From Branchiostoma floridae (taxonomy: Eukaryota > Chordata > Leptocardii > Amphioxiformes > Branchiostomatidae): a stretch of 64,000 bases of DNA. The stretch spans positions 20,745,609-20,809,608 of the forward strand of contig NC_049980.1 of assembly GCF_000003815.2 (NCBI RefSeq), written 5' to 3'. Shown here one piece after another: positions 10,027-25,000 of the stretch. Position 1 is the first letter of the stretch; each line of letters starts with the position of its first letter. A model generated the notes under the pieces. The model saw only the letters and a list, made by a program, of their open reading frames with translations. It ran no database searches and had not been told where the DNA came from. Made by a program: the position numbers and the translations under genes.

Positions 10027-13000
10027 GTGAGAAATCTTGTCTTAATCCCCCTTCTTGATTATGTGCACTATGTTCAGCTGTTTGTCTTTTTGTGGTTGAT
10101 TTGGCAATGACTCATGTGCATATGCATTGTCTGGTGATGCAAATATTGGGAAAAAAGAAATATAAACATTCAGCTGACATTTTGGGTGTGATATTTCTCC
10201 ACAGGGAAGAACTTGTACAACAATGAGCATGTGGCCATCAAGCTGGTAAGGATTGTTTGCTCTTCAGCCATTTTTGTGTTATGGAATTTTGGCAGTGGCC
10301 ATTTTGCTTCTGTACTGCCATTGTTATTTGCTGACCATTGTTTGCTTACTTAATGGTTGCCAATAGCTGCGTCCTCACATCCTTTTTTACGTGCTTAATT
10401 CATTTTTTTCCAGGAACCAATGAAATCCAGAGCACCACAGTTGCATCTGGAATATAGGTTTTACAAGGCACTCGGCCAAGCCGGTAAGTATGTTTCTTCT
10501 TTGAATTTCTTAAGTTACATTTACCTATGCATCAGCCATATCTCACTCTTTTATTCTTCTAATCTAACAGGTGCTATAATTTCTGAATGTTGCTCATGTT
10601 ATGTATATTATGTATATTGATAGGTAAGATATGCCCCTCCACAGGGTTACATGTACATGCAAGCTCTAGTCAAAGTGGATGGTCCCTCAGGGCACGTGTT
10701 GGCTTCTGTGTACTTACAATTACATGTATTCCTGCCTTGTAGCTTTCACAGTGAAGCCATGTCTAACTTGGCTCTACGATTGTATCAGAAAATGGTTGGG
10801 GGGCAAGAAGGTGTAGTCAGTGAGACTGGCTGGAAAGTGTTGTACATTCACCATTTTTTGTTGCTCATTTACAAGCCATGTTAAAGGAAAGAAGACTTGA
10901 GAAATAGATATCAATACTGTGACTGTAATTAGAAAAAAATGGTATCATATTTGCTGAAACATTTTGGTTATATCACAAAGATAACAGTAAGCGTCATATA
11001 CAGCAATAAGCAGCTGTTTGTACACCCGCCAGGAAAGTGGGACAATTAATGTGCACAGTCATGGGTGTGGCTTGGGGGCAAAGTTCAACCATCAAATGTC
11101 TCCATGTTGTTTCAACTGACCACCATGTTGTCCCATATAGCTGATATATGCTAAGAATGATGGGTGTTGGTTACATTTGCTTCATTGTTGGTGACATTTT
11201 GTCTTTGCCCTGATGATATGGGAACATATTACAGTGTTTTGGTGATGTTTTTTCCCCAAGTCGTGTTACTGTTTGTGGTAATGTTCCACATGTGTGCATT
11301 TTGCCTAGGGCCATCAGTAAGTTGTGTTTCCCACACAATAGGAAGGGTACATGTAAGTTAATTCTAATTGCAGTCGCTATTGAAATTACATTCTTTTTAG
11401 TGGAATCTGTCAAAACTTGCCCCCACCTTTTGCCCGTGTTTATGATTATATTCATATCATGTAATATAGCTTCTGTTCTTGTTGGTGCTGTTCATTACAA
11501 GCCATGTTATATCTTACAGCTTAAGAAAAGCAAGCAAAAAAGAAAATCTATAATTGATAGATTCTCAGTTCTGCATTTTTAAAAGATTTGTATGATCTTG
11601 AACAGTAAGAAAGTCTAATTTTTGGTATATGTTGAGCATTCCTTGTGTTGCATAAATTTACTTACTCTTGTAATGTGATGTGGAACTAGCCAAATCTGGG
11701 TTTGGAGTTTTTGCTAATTATTTACATATGAAGCTCAAGCATATCTAATCAGTCTTTAAGGTAGTGACTAACTTAGCGAGTAACAATGTCCCGGCTATGA
11801 TGTAGCATTGTGGGTACAGTAAGTAAAAACTAAATAGCCTGTACTGTATCTGACCAATACTATACATGTAGGGCATTAGTTACTGTCCTGGTATTTACAG
11901 GAAATGCATTCTTATGGTTGGATGGATAACAAGGTCAAAGGTCAGGTTCAGTCAGCTGTTGATAAGTGACCACTTAAACGACTTTGCCTGGCTGCTCTGT
12001 GGCAAATGATATGAGGTCACAAGATCCCATGGAAACCTCAGACCCACACATGTTCAGCCCCAGCTGTAGTACAAGTGTATGACTTGCATTTTAATCTACT
12101 TTCACCCCGTTTTCTTAAGACTTTCCCTCTTACACACAGTCAAGAGGGGGGAAAGGTGCAGATTGAAATACAAGCCATGCAAGGAAAGTGAGTGTGGGAA
12201 ACTGGCAACAAATAGACCCTATTATTAGTATTAGATCCTTTTTTGTTGTGAAAGATGGCCCTTCATATATTAATCAGCAGTCATAAATTGAACATAGAAA
12301 CAGGCAGATATCATAATGTAGCGCCTGCCCAAAGGTTTTGCCTATTTTGTCCAAAGCAAATTGAAGATGAATTTCACTTTGTCATGATGTGCAGTAGGTA
12401 CAATGTTTCACGTAATGAGTTATTCACATTCCTTGAATCAAATACAACAGATTTTAAGAGACTCAATGATACAGACAGATTTGATTATATATTCAGATGT
12501 AACAACTCCCACAATGCTAAAATAGGTAAATATATAAAAGACTGCTTTGTCATAAGAAAAAATGCCGAAACTCATAATTAGACCCACTCGATTGTAATAC
12601 AATATCAATGATTTAGGCTAGCTCTTATTGTTCTAGAAATTAGGATGCCAATTTCATTCTATATTCATAATCTGCATATGTACTAAGTTTGATACTTGTT
12701 TTAGAAATTAGGATGATAAGTTTGTTTCTTCTTCTTTTTTTGCCATACATTGTACCGTGTACGATCGTTCTTTAGGGCTCTCCCCAAAAATGAACCTTTT
12801 GACAGAAGTATTGCTTTTGAAAATTGACTACATCCCTGAAGTGCAATAGTAGGTGCCTGATATATTTTTGTTGCTATCTCTGCTAAGGATGTTATCTTTT
12901 TAATTGTAGCATGACTCATGGATCATTTTTCTACATTTTGATGTTTGGAATAATCTTGATCAAGCAATGGCTGTTGTCAAATGGGGGTGGTGTAAAGAAA

Positions 13001-16000
13001 GACATGGAATCCAGATCAGTGGTAAATAGTGGCAGAGGGAGGGTGCTGTATGAAGCAAAGGCCTAAGAATAAGTAGAATGTATTTTTCATGGGTGCCTAC
13101 ATGAACTATACCCTAGTTTTTACTACCAGTACCCTGACTTAAGTGTGTCTGGGGACATGTCACTGCTACCATTTACAGCTGTTACATCATTCCAACATGT
13201 AACCCACTTGCAAACACATGTGATATTCCTTTTTATTTACCCCACCATCAGCATTAGCACGGCATTTTCGACCACCTGTTTGCTAGCTATTCTTGTATTT
13301 GTTCTGACCTGTTTCCATTGATACAGCAGTGTTTAACCAAGCCCTCTTTGCAGATGCTGGCAACATAGAATTTCATTGATTTTGGGCCGTGTTGTAAGGT
13401 GCAGGGTAAACATCTTACTTAGCAGACCTCTGCTTGACTGGAATTAGCACAGTGGGACTAGGGCAACACAGGGCATTGGTAACTTGAAACATTTCAGAAC
13501 TCTAGTGATCTTTTCATCCCAGTTAGTAGGTTATGGTATTTTCCTTGTTTAACCACAGCCTATCACCCCACCCCCTATATGGAGTTTACCACAATCATAG
13601 TAAAAAAATTCTATAGGAAAGACATCTTAGGCAGCAGTAAACCGCTTGTTAATCTGCTCAGCCAGGAATGATGAGCTGAATGATGTCTGCCTGGAACACC
13701 TGCTTTGACATGAAAGGTTTGGAAATTGTGCAGCCAAATGGGGAAAATGCATATACGTAGTAATCAGGGTCAGCATTGGCTGACCATGCCAACCATCGGT
13801 ACCCGCAAGAATTTCTCTCCATCTACTCAGTCATTATGTGCAGAAGTTATAGAAGTACACAACTCAAATCACAATCCCCGAGCATGTTCATTCCAATAGT
13901 GCAGTGTCATAGGTATTAACACGACATTGATGGTGGATCACAATAAGAGGCTTAGTTTCCAGTACTAGTGAACTTGGCTTAATTATGTTAACATTCTTGT
14001 CTCTAGTTTTATACTATAGTCAGCTTGTCCACAGTTAGCCTTTTTAAAGGTATTTTGCATTAGCCCCACCTTAATCAAAAGGTAAGGTTCTTTAAGGAAT
14101 GTCTTGAAAATGTATGATTTGCACCTCTATCCTACAATGTCTAGGCCACTAAGTCTATAATGGTGTGATTTTTACTGGATGTACGATAGACTATCATTTT
14201 TTTTAGCTTTTGTACACCCTGGTCATCTATCCTACGATGTCTAGGACATACTAAGTAAAAACTGTGTGATTTTTACTGGATGTGCGATAGACCATCATGA
14301 CCTTATCAATATGTATGCTCTTCTCATCTATCCTATGATGTCTAGGGCATACTAAGTACAAACTGTAACTGTGTGATTTTTACTGAATGTACGATTTACA
14401 ATCATTTTTTGACCTTATGTATGGTGGTGGCCTGTGTGTGGGGAGGTCCTGTTTGTTCTGGGCATCCATGTGGAATGTTGGGCTGGTCACCAAAGCCATA
14501 ACCAACAGTTTACTGAGTGTCGAAGTAGGCCAGTGGAGGCTATTCCTGGTATCTTCTGTCAGGAAAATTTATCATTTCCCTTTCAAAACTACAAACGAGG
14601 GCATTTGGCTTCAAATGATCCCGAAATGTTTCTTAAAGGGAATGTTGACCACATTTCTCTTGTTTTAGCTCTATAGTACTATAGTAGCAGAAATCAACCT
14701 ATACGTAGGATACAAAGGTGCGGATGCAAGTGTCTGTCCAATGACTTTGTCTTCTTTATTCCCATAGAATGAATTAGAAGTAACAGTATGTGCAGTAGTT
14801 ACTACAGAAGCAGCTGATCTGATGGCATGTTGTTACGTATGTGACATTACCAGACAAATTAAGTTGGTGGCATTTCAACCATTCTGATTGGTTAGCCTAT
14901 TCAAGGAAGCAGAAAATATCAAGTATGTGGTCAGGACGTGGATACAAACCACCTATGGTACAGTTAACACTCCTGATTTGATCCTGATTGAAATGTATAC
15001 ACAGACTTGCAGTCACGTAGACCAGTATCTATGACTATGCATGAAAAAATGATGATGGCCAGATCGGGCCAATGTATACTGGCCTGATTGGCCTTTCCAC
15101 TGGCCGTGGGCCATTTGACCCATGACCTTGTCAAACCTGTGCCTTGTTGCTGGCTTGAAAGTTCACCTGTTGTGGTAGAATGCATTATGAAGAAGGATTT
15201 CTAACTGCGATTTACAATACAAAGAATTGGTTTATGCACACTCTAAAATTTGAGTAAGTGAAGTCCAATTCTTTGGGTTGTAGCTGAAAAGTCCTTCTTT
15301 ATGATGCCTTATTACTTGATAACCTGAAATCCTCTTTAGCCAGTAGGACCCGACAGTCTTTCACTCTTTAGCTACATGTAGGTGTGTACTCCCAGCAGAA
15401 AGTCTTTATCTGCTTCTGTAGGTTATGTAAGAATTTTCAAGGCTGTAACTGACTTAACCCCCCTCCCAAAAAAACGGTATTGTTGAAATGAAAGTTGAGT
15501 AATAAGTACAACAATGCTTTTATGATTTTGTGTCTAACCAAATTTGNNNNNNNNNNNNNNNNNNNNNNNNNNNNNNNNNNNNNNNNNNNNNNNNNNNNNN
15601 NNNNNNNNNNNNNNNNNNNNNNNNNNNNNNNNNNNNNNNNNNNNNNTGGAAATATTCTTTGCATGCTACCCAGATAAGGAAGGTATGTTTATCAACTTTA
15701 TGGCAAGGCTGACGGGGTGTTGACCTGTCAGTGTGTCTCAATATTGTTTAGTTTGGCCTTGTCTCTGGCACACTTGTTATTATGTTAGGTTTGTATCATG
15801 TTACAACTTTGTATTGTATTAGCGTCTTCCTCCTGGCATTATGATATATGGCCTTGTGTAAGCATAGGCTGTATTATTGTGCAGTTTGTGCTGCTTTAAT
15901 AAGAGAACATGATACCAGATACTTCTTAATACTTTCATTCCTGTTCACCTGGCTCCTTTTCAATGACATTTGTAATCCGGTATTTTTAATTAGTCATTAT

Positions 16001-19000
16001 TAGAAAAATCTATACATGTACATGCAAATAGAAAACCACTAGCAGGGTTCAACATGCTGGGTACAGGAGCTGTGTACCTAATTTTTGACTGGGGCTGACT
16101 GTGCGCCAGTATAAGAAAACATTTGTCGTATTACTTGTTAAGAATTTTGAAGTACGCCGTAGAATTTGGGTTCATCTACATTCTGAGATTGTGGATGAAC
16201 CCAAATTCTACGGCTAATCTGCATATTTTTTGCACATTTGGACATTATTTGCATAAATTAAACAAATGTAGATTGTTTGCATACTGGGCAACAGTATGAA
16301 GGTGAGAACAGATGTATTGTAGTGTAACTGTTACACACTATGGTAGCAGATAAAAAGGAAAACATCCAGTTGCATGATGAGATTATAATAACTGTTATTC
16401 TGAAAGGAATCCTTCCTGGGCTGCCTCTTGTGTTCATTGTTAGTTGCAGGGCTAATTAACATGTTGGGCAAGGTGACCCTACAGATTCAGCTGGCTCCAT
16501 GCCTGCAGCATTGATAGCACGTATGATATATTGTACAATATTATTATAATGATCACAATTCTCAGTCTTGCAGACTTCTTTCCCTTACAAGTCACACATC
16601 CTCCAAATCATCGTAATATACACTGTCAATTTATGCAGCTATAGGGATGTCATAGCAAGCAATGTGGATATAATACTATACTTAATTCCTTCCATTTAGC
16701 TGGTGTGTATCTGTTACTCCAAAGGATGGTTATACTGGCTTTACAGGTCCTGATATTTCTCAGTCTGGTCCCAACTTTAGATACTGATGTCAAGAAATAG
16801 ACGCCATAAAGCTGTGCAATTAAAACTGCAATGAACGGGGGACATGAAAGGCCTGTGAAAAGAAGAACGTCCATTTTAGAGGCACATAAAACACTGCTTG
16901 TAGAAAGACGAGCAGTTTGGTGGGATGGGAGCACCATGGGTTTGGCAGTAAATTCACCCTAAAACCTTCTTAATAGGTGCTTAATATAATATGCACTGCT
17001 CGCATGTATAAAACGTGGCATTAGCTTCAATTCAAAGCTGTGTTTTGGCTTGTCAGTCCATTAGCACACAGTTAGGTAGGCATGTTCACATTTCCCTTCC
17101 CTATGGTGAGAAATGGAAATGTGCTCAAGGTTGTTTTGAGAATTTCTTATGGCACTTTTGTGCTTAGGAGGAATTCCTAACTTGGAGGAGATAGATGGGT
17201 TGTTGAAGGAACTACACAAGTGTTATGTGCTACCTAAATATGTATGCTTATAGTATTGGTTGGTCTACATGTAACAAGGATACTCTTTTCCCTAGTGCAA
17301 AATGTATATCTCTATTAGCTGTTCTATATGTTACATGAACCATCACATGATGGGGTCATGCACATCTATTTTATCATGGACATTATGGCGAGGTAAACAT
17401 AAAGCCAAGTGAGGGGTCCTGACGCCTATTGAAATGTGATTATCACATATTGGTAATGTTAACTTTATAAAGGACTTTACGTCATCATGTACCAGGCATG
17501 ACAAAACACCACTGATTGAATGAATGAATAGCCAAGGATACCACGCCTAGGTTAACACGTTGTGTGATTGTTCTCACTTGTTTTCCATCGTCCTGACGAC
17601 CAAACAAAGGCCTTGGGTACAGGTGACCAGTTGCCCCCATATCCTTTACCTGGCCTCACTAGACAGTTCATGTTGTTTGTCATGGGGAAAAAAGACGTGA
17701 CCTTGTTGTTGTCCCTGGAGGTGAACCAACACTTACTGACAATCTAAGATTGCAAGGCCATAGTTGTAATGGGTGGATAGTACACTGTGAATGAGCCAAA
17801 TTAGATGTCCCCAAAGGGATGTCTTCACTCAGGTTTTGATTTTGCTTGAACCTGTGGAGGAAGAAAAAGATAATAGTTTTGTTTGCAAGTAAAAAAAAAC
17901 AACTACATCTACCTGGTATTTGGACCAGGTCAATAACATAATTATACTAATTACTATACCATTAGGTATTGTGTGGGAGTACAAAACAACAACTTAATTT
18001 ACATTATACAGCTACTATAGAACCTAAGCTATGATTGGCTACTGACAGAAAAAGAAGAAAGACACCAGCAAAACAATATGTTTTTTTCTAAGGGGAAACA
18101 GTGTATGTCTATAGTGTGACATACATTGTAAATGTAATACAGTTGGTGGAAGTCCAAATACATAGTCAAATGCCATATCAGGAAATCTATTTCTAATGCT
18201 TTATCTATTGCAGCTGATGCTGTGCCTGTGTTTGTTTTCTCTTACATGTAATCAGTGTACAGTCTCAATATTATACTCTTGTTACGTTGGAGTAAACTGA
18301 ACTGACATCATTAGGCTAATTTATTAGAGGAAAGAACAGGGTCGACATGCTGAAGATAGGAACTTGATAAGTCACTGATTACCTTGGCTTGCACAAACTA
18401 GCTTGAGCCAACAGTGCCTGCTATCGTGCAAAGTGCTCAGTAACATTTGTGTACATGTACATCGCAGGGTTGGGTCCAGCTTGGTTTTTTTTTTACTCAA
18501 TGGTCACCACGTAACAAGGCCTGAAGGCCACTCAATGTTACGGGTTACATGATTGGAACTGTAACAGCAACTCATCGCCCTAGGTCAGAAACATCATGAT
18601 TGAGACCAGCCCAATTGCTCACTATGAGTGAGGACTAACTGACCCAATGGTTTAGGTATATCATGTAGACTGTGGGCAAGAGTAGGGTACTATTCTTCCC
18701 TCCTACTGAGATGATGTTTACATGTATGTCTGTCCTCCTGTCCATATGCATGGCATGAGCAGTAACGCCTACATGACCTTGTGGAATATTCCACCTGTAT
18801 GATTCCACCTGAGAGTTCTGTCGGATTTGTGTTCGCATTCATAGCGTATTAAACATTTGAAGATTGTGTCGCTTTTGGTGACACCTCGGGCAGAGCCTTT
18901 TCAACTGTAACATTATACTTTCCATTTTAGCATACATGTAACTTCAACATCTAGTATATACTGCATGGAATCAAGTTTATTTCATTATTACACACCCATA

Positions 19001-22000
19001 CTAAAACCCTAATGCGGGTATCACACCACTGTTTGTTGTTAACACCTCTCTTCTCTGCGGACTGGCCCTGTCCCGGATGCTCCAACTCCTCCATCTCATC
19101 AAGGCCCCAAAAGCCGATGGACTTTGCCCCGGTTCTCGGGGAGGGACGGTACTGTATCCCCCCATGCCAGTTACCATGGCAACAAGCTTGTTAATCTCAC
19201 CTACCCCACCAAAGTCTTCTGCGACATACGGCTTCTTTTGTCTTCTTTCTGACTACCAACTGTTCCAAAGCTTGTGTGGGAACGTTTTTCTGTTCATGAC
19301 AGGCTTGTTTTCTTTGTTGTAGATGAAACTATTGGTATAAGTTTGCATATTCATTATATATTTATCATCATCATCGGTCGACTTTTTTTATAGACACCTA
19401 TAAAAATAAATCTACTGTGATATAGTTACTTGCAACCTTACATTTTGAGTCAGTTGATGGAATTTGATATTTTAGTTCAAATGCCTTCTCCTACTCTTTG
19501 GTTCTCATTGATGTTGCATTATTTTTATTCTTTAACTGTGAGGAGAAACATACAGCAGATTTTACTAATGCCACACCCTCCCTTAAACTTCACAGCACGT
19601 ACCCACAGTAGAAGGTTATTTCGTATTTAAAGTTTTCCCAGGGTATGTATACTTAGTCTAGCATAGTGAATTCAGCATTGATCTTGATTAGAAAAGAATA
19701 ATAATTTCCATGACGTACTACTAAATGCAGAAAAATACATGTATCATGGGAAGTACTTAGTGGCTTAAGTAATAACCACAGCAACTGAGGTGTTTATTAG
19801 ACATGTCTACTCTCCAAGCAGACCTTAAAGGCTTTTTTTGATCAAATCTGATTCTAGTAGTCTTGGCTCTGTCCTGTTGAAAGACCAACACTTTTGGACA
19901 ACGGTTCTGCTTGGAGATAAAGTCATGTAACCTTTTCCACAAAGGCATGACTCACTCTACATGTAGATAGACAACTTCCACTGTCCCACAACCCTGCAAT
20001 TGCAAATACTCTGCTTGGTTATGGCATGATCAACTGTGCATTAGTCTTCCTCAAACTGACTTGCATGATTCCCAGAACTCAGACTTGAAGGTGTGGCTTC
20101 TGATTTTGAAGCAAAGTTTATTGGGGTACTGTTGCTCTTATAAGCCTATTGGCTATAGCAGTTTGTATTCAGATGACTGTGGTATTGTTATTATAATAGA
20201 TGTGTGGTTACAAAGACTTTTTTCTTCGTGCCACATCAAATGATTTCTTGGTTGTCAGTTTTTTTTCATAAAGATTTAGCAAGAAGTTATCATGAACACA
20301 GAGGGCCATGAGGAAAACTTGCATCAAAATAATATCACTTACTGATACTTTGTTCATCAAAGTACAGACCTTTCCCTCAGATTGTTTTCATGTTCAGTTC
20401 AGCATTATTTCTAAGATCCTAAAACCAAGAAAATTGATGTGGCATGCTGTTATAGAATATCTGATATCTGTTCTTATAGCCATGACTAATGCGCCCTCCC
20501 CATCTTGTTTTGCAGAGGGCATTCCTCAGGTCCATTACTTCGGCCCATGTGGCAAGTATAATGCAATGGTCCTGGAGCTGCTGGGACCCAGCCTGGAGGA
20601 CCTCTTCGATCTCTGTGATAGGCAGTTCTCATTAAAGACTGTTCTCATCATAGCAATTCAGTTGGTAAGTAGCTTTACATTTTTTCAGGGTTCCAACTAC
20701 TCATTCCTATATACATGGGGCAGCACAGGAAGCAAAGTACCTGTACAAACTACCTACATTGTCTATTTTCATTTCATCAGATTGAGGTTGTAGAAAGCTG
20801 GTTTCACTCTATTACTATGAGTGGAAACAATTAATTTTCCATATTACAAAAAATGACAATCAAAAGGACAAACAAAAATTCACACAGTGAATTCCCAATA
20901 CAATAACTGGTACCGGTTAGGTACGCATATGGGTAGATATCAGACATATCTGCACAATTCTAATGTCACCAGTACTGTATAACCTGCATGTGCAGGGGGT
21001 ATTTTCAGCACTGTCATTACAGTCTGTTTCCTTTTACTTTCTGGGGAATCAAGTGGTACAGTCAAGAAGCAGTAAATGCCAAGTGTTGTGTGAATGGCCC
21101 TTCATTTTGCAGATCATGGGTCTCAACAAAACCCTGGGACATGTTATCACCACTTATACTATGGAAGATAATAAAAAACATCTGTGTCTTTGATGTCATC
21201 TTTGACATGTACGGAACCATTATTTCAGCGCCTTTCTTTCACTGATTGATCATTTTCATACATTATATATTCATGAAATCAAGAAGCCTTACAGTTACAC
21301 TTGAATTCTAGATGGTGCCCTCTAATGGCCTACATTCTAATAAGTACATGATGATTGGTGAGCAAACAGGTTTCTACCAATTAGAAGCTTAAACTAGTAA
21401 CACTTCAAAAATGAACTGAGGTGCATCCCTCATTTGACATTTGCAACTGTTTTCATGACAAAATCAAAACAAAGGAGGAAAGAAATCTTGAGAATTTTAT
21501 GTGAATTAGATTTTCATTGCATTGCATTGTACCATCTGACAAACCCTGCCTAATTAGTAATTTACCCCCCCCCCCTCTCTTTCTCTCCCATCCCTGTGAT
21601 GTGGCTGATATGAAGGGGATGATTAGATAGGGTGCAGTCAGGGGTTTATTCGCCTGTAGTATAACCTATTAATGAGGTGCAGAGAGTACTACTTCACTCC
21701 AGCAGATTTGATGTGGTTACTTTGATGTGTCTATAAATAACTGGGGGACCACAGTAAGGATGACCGGCCTAATGGCCACTCTAGTGGACTGAATGGTTAT
21801 TTTGGTCCGTTGAGATATTCTTCCATCTGTAAGTGGTGTGAACACTATCTTATGTTGAATATATAATTGGTATTCTTGCTACATTGCTTGATATGAAAAG
21901 GATATTACATGATTTCACACTTTTTCTCACAATCAAGAGAAATGATAGGTGCAGATTTTGCCTTGTTTTCCATATGAATAATTACCAAGCCTAAGGCAAC

Positions 22001-25000
22001 AATGTTGCTTGCTCGCCTTGGATTCCAAGACTAAAATGGAAGGCAATTTTATTACATGCTCTGTAATATATTTCCTTCACTGATGAAGTGAAGTTTCACA
22101 TGTACATGGTATATGAATCAGACCAACACTAGCATGCATGTTATGCTTTCATCATCAGTGTTGATCCATTTATCAGCTTGTTAATCCAGCTACAGCATTA
22201 CAGGATTATCTTGGTTCTCTCTGCACAGGATCTAATCCAGCACTGACCTGTTTTCAGGTGATGATGGCATTATGGCCATGCACTCCTAGATTACATGGAA
22301 AAGGGAAAGTAATACTGATTGGGAGCTGCTGTCAGCACAGTGCATGTTATGTGGCCAACATACAATGGCTTGGTTAATGAAACCAATGACTTGTCTTTAG
22401 TGTAACAATTTGGTGTGATACCCTGATACGTGTATTTTTTCATGACAAGATAGGTTCTACATGTATAATGTAGTATAGCCAATAAAACAGGTATTGTTTG
22501 CCTGTGCATTATGTGGGGTTTGTGAAAGGAAGGGCTGACTAGTATTTTTAGCTAGAAATGTTTGCAATCATTATTAGCCAGCAATCATATATTAAAAGTC
22601 ATGCATCAAATAGCAAGGCTTATNNNNNNNNNNNNNNNNNNNNNNNNNNNNNNNNNNNNNNNNNNNNNNNNNNNNNNNNNNNNNNNNNNNNNNNNNNNNN
22701 NNNNNNNNNNNNNNNNNNNNNNNNNNNNNNNNNNNNNNNNNNNNNNNNNNNNNNNNNNNNNNNNNNNNNNNNNNNNNNNNNNNNNNNNNNNNNNNNNNNN
22801 NNNNNNNNNNNNNNNNNNNNNNNNNNNNNNNNNNNNNNNNNNNNNNNNNNNNNNNNNNNNNNNNNNNNNNNNNNNNNNNNNNNNNNNNNNNNNNNNNNNN
22901 NNNNNACGATATTCCCACGGACATGTTTCAAGAAAATACCCGGTAAAAACCGCTGTTCCGCGTCAGATTCCATTCTTTAAAACATGTGGGACTCCGTGTT
23001 ACAGTCTAATAAATATTTTGTAGAAGCACCGCTGTGGGAAAGAAAGTCCAAGGAATGTAATATTACGTTGAAGTTCGCTGTAAACTTGCACACGGCACAT
23101 GACTGAAACTGTAAACAACAGCCGCGTTTGATTGATAGCCGGCGGCCCTTTGATCAAATCGGAAAGGTGCCGATACTGCCCTGGCGGTTTGTGGGCGGGG
23201 CCACAAGGGGAGGCTTGTCGGCGAAACTATTATTAAAACGCCCGGGTTTTATATACAAACTTACGATGGTTTGTATCTTGCGAATGCCGATACAAAGAGC
23301 TTCAAATTTAGAACAGGAATTTTGGGAAAGCGACCCGCTCTTGCTCCAGAATTATGTCGGAAAGAATTGATTCTATTTCCAGCGCTGAAGTAAAAATTAC
23401 GCAACTATCAGTAACAGCCTATGTTGGTCAACCCAGCTCCCCAAATAAGGGCATTCCCCGGGAACTGGCTGTTCCGGGGAGATATCCCACCCCACTGATC
23501 ACTCGCAGCACACGCGCTACTCATTTTATTTTATTTTTTTGGCACGAACGCAGGGCGGCACACGCAAAATTTAGAACAGGAAACTTTGGAACGCGACCCG
23601 TTCTTGCTCTAGAAATGTGTCAGAAATAATTGATTCTATTTTCCGTACTGAAAAAGAAAGACGCAACTGCTAGTAACAGCCTCTGTTTATCAACGCCGCT
23701 GTTCCGGCTGTTCCGGGGAGAGATCCCACCCCGCTAATCACGTGCGGGCAAGGCCCTCTCGCGTCTGTGTTTACATTTCCGCGCGCGGGAAACGCAGGGT
23801 GGGAAGGGCTGCGAAACAGCGGTACGGCGGGTCGGTGCTGTAAAACACCTCACTTTGAGCTGATAACTTCCTGAAACAGCGACTCCTAGATTAATGGAAA
23901 AGGGAAAGTAATACTGATTGGGAGCTGCTGTCAGCACAGTGCATGTTATGTGGCCAACATACAATGGCTTGGTTAATGAAACCAATGACTTGTCTTTAGT
24001 GTAACAATTTGGTGTGATACCCTGATACGTGTATTTTTTCATGACAAGATAGGTTCTACATGTATAATGTAGTATAGCCAATAAAACAGGTATTGTTTGC
24101 CTGTGCATTATGTGGGGTTTGTGAAAGGAAGGGCTGACTAGTATTTTTAGCTAGAAATGTTTGCAATCATTATTAGCCAGCAATCATATATTAAAAGTCA
24201 TGCATCAAATAGCCATCCGTCTTGTTAAAACTTTTCTTATGATCAACACCGCAACAGCTTTATATGTAAATCTACATGTTAGTGGCCCAACCGTGGAACT
24301 TAGTTATAGCCTTATAGGTACCATAAATAATATCTTCAGTGGCTGTGTAGCCTTCACAGTGATTCTCACTACCTCACCGTACAAATGGCATGCCATGGAA
24401 ATTGTATACACTGTCTGTACATGTAAAGATGGTTAGTAATTCTTGGCCATAGACAAAAACATCCATAGTCCCTAGTGTTCATCACCAAATTAACACAAGC
24501 CAGGCTCTGTAATGGGCAACTGTCATCTTTTGACATTCAAGAAAATCCAATTTACTGCTTACACATCTGAAGTCAAAATGATAATATACATGTAACATGC
24601 TTGCTGTTTGCAGGTCAGCCATGTTTTGGAGGTGCAGAAGTGTGGTGCACTGGTTATTCACAGTAAGCATCATGGGATGCTTCCAAACACTCCCCTGAAC
24701 CTGCAGATAACTTTTATAATACTGTCTTCTTTTTGCCTCTACAGATAACAAGGATAGAATATGTCCACTCCAAACACCTCATCTACAGGGATGTGAAACC
24801 GGAGAATTTCCTCATAGGACGACAGTCCACCAAGAACCAAAACATCATCCACATTATTGACTTTGGGCTGGCCAAAGAGTACATTGACCCAGAGACTCAC
24901 AAACACATCCCTTATCGGGAACACAAGAGTCTGACGGGGACAGCGAGATATATGAGCATCAATACTCACTTAGGCAAAGGTAAGGACATTGCCTTTGATT

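Larger units (their letters stand above)
10484..20515. other. CSNK1G intron 3 (10 kb)
   Basis: Separates the glycine-loop/VAIK exons from the kinase core. It contains a LINE 3' fragment, a three-unit tandem repeat, a perfect inverted repeat and a 100-N gap (listed separately), plus many TACATGTA octamers. No additional exon is supported. Confidence 0.8.
20665..24744. other. CSNK1G intron 4 with gap and duplicated block
   Basis: A 4 kb intron holding a 333 bp segment present twice, a 282-N gap and a GC-rich insert with its own tandem repeat (all listed separately). No further exon seen. Confidence 0.8.

Noticed and set aside
15437-15741. Short open frames around 15.5 kb
   Set aside because: They span the 100-N gap and have no real sequence support.
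22558-23023. Open frames of 110-153 codons across 22558-23023
   Set aside because: They exist only because the N gap contains no stop codons.
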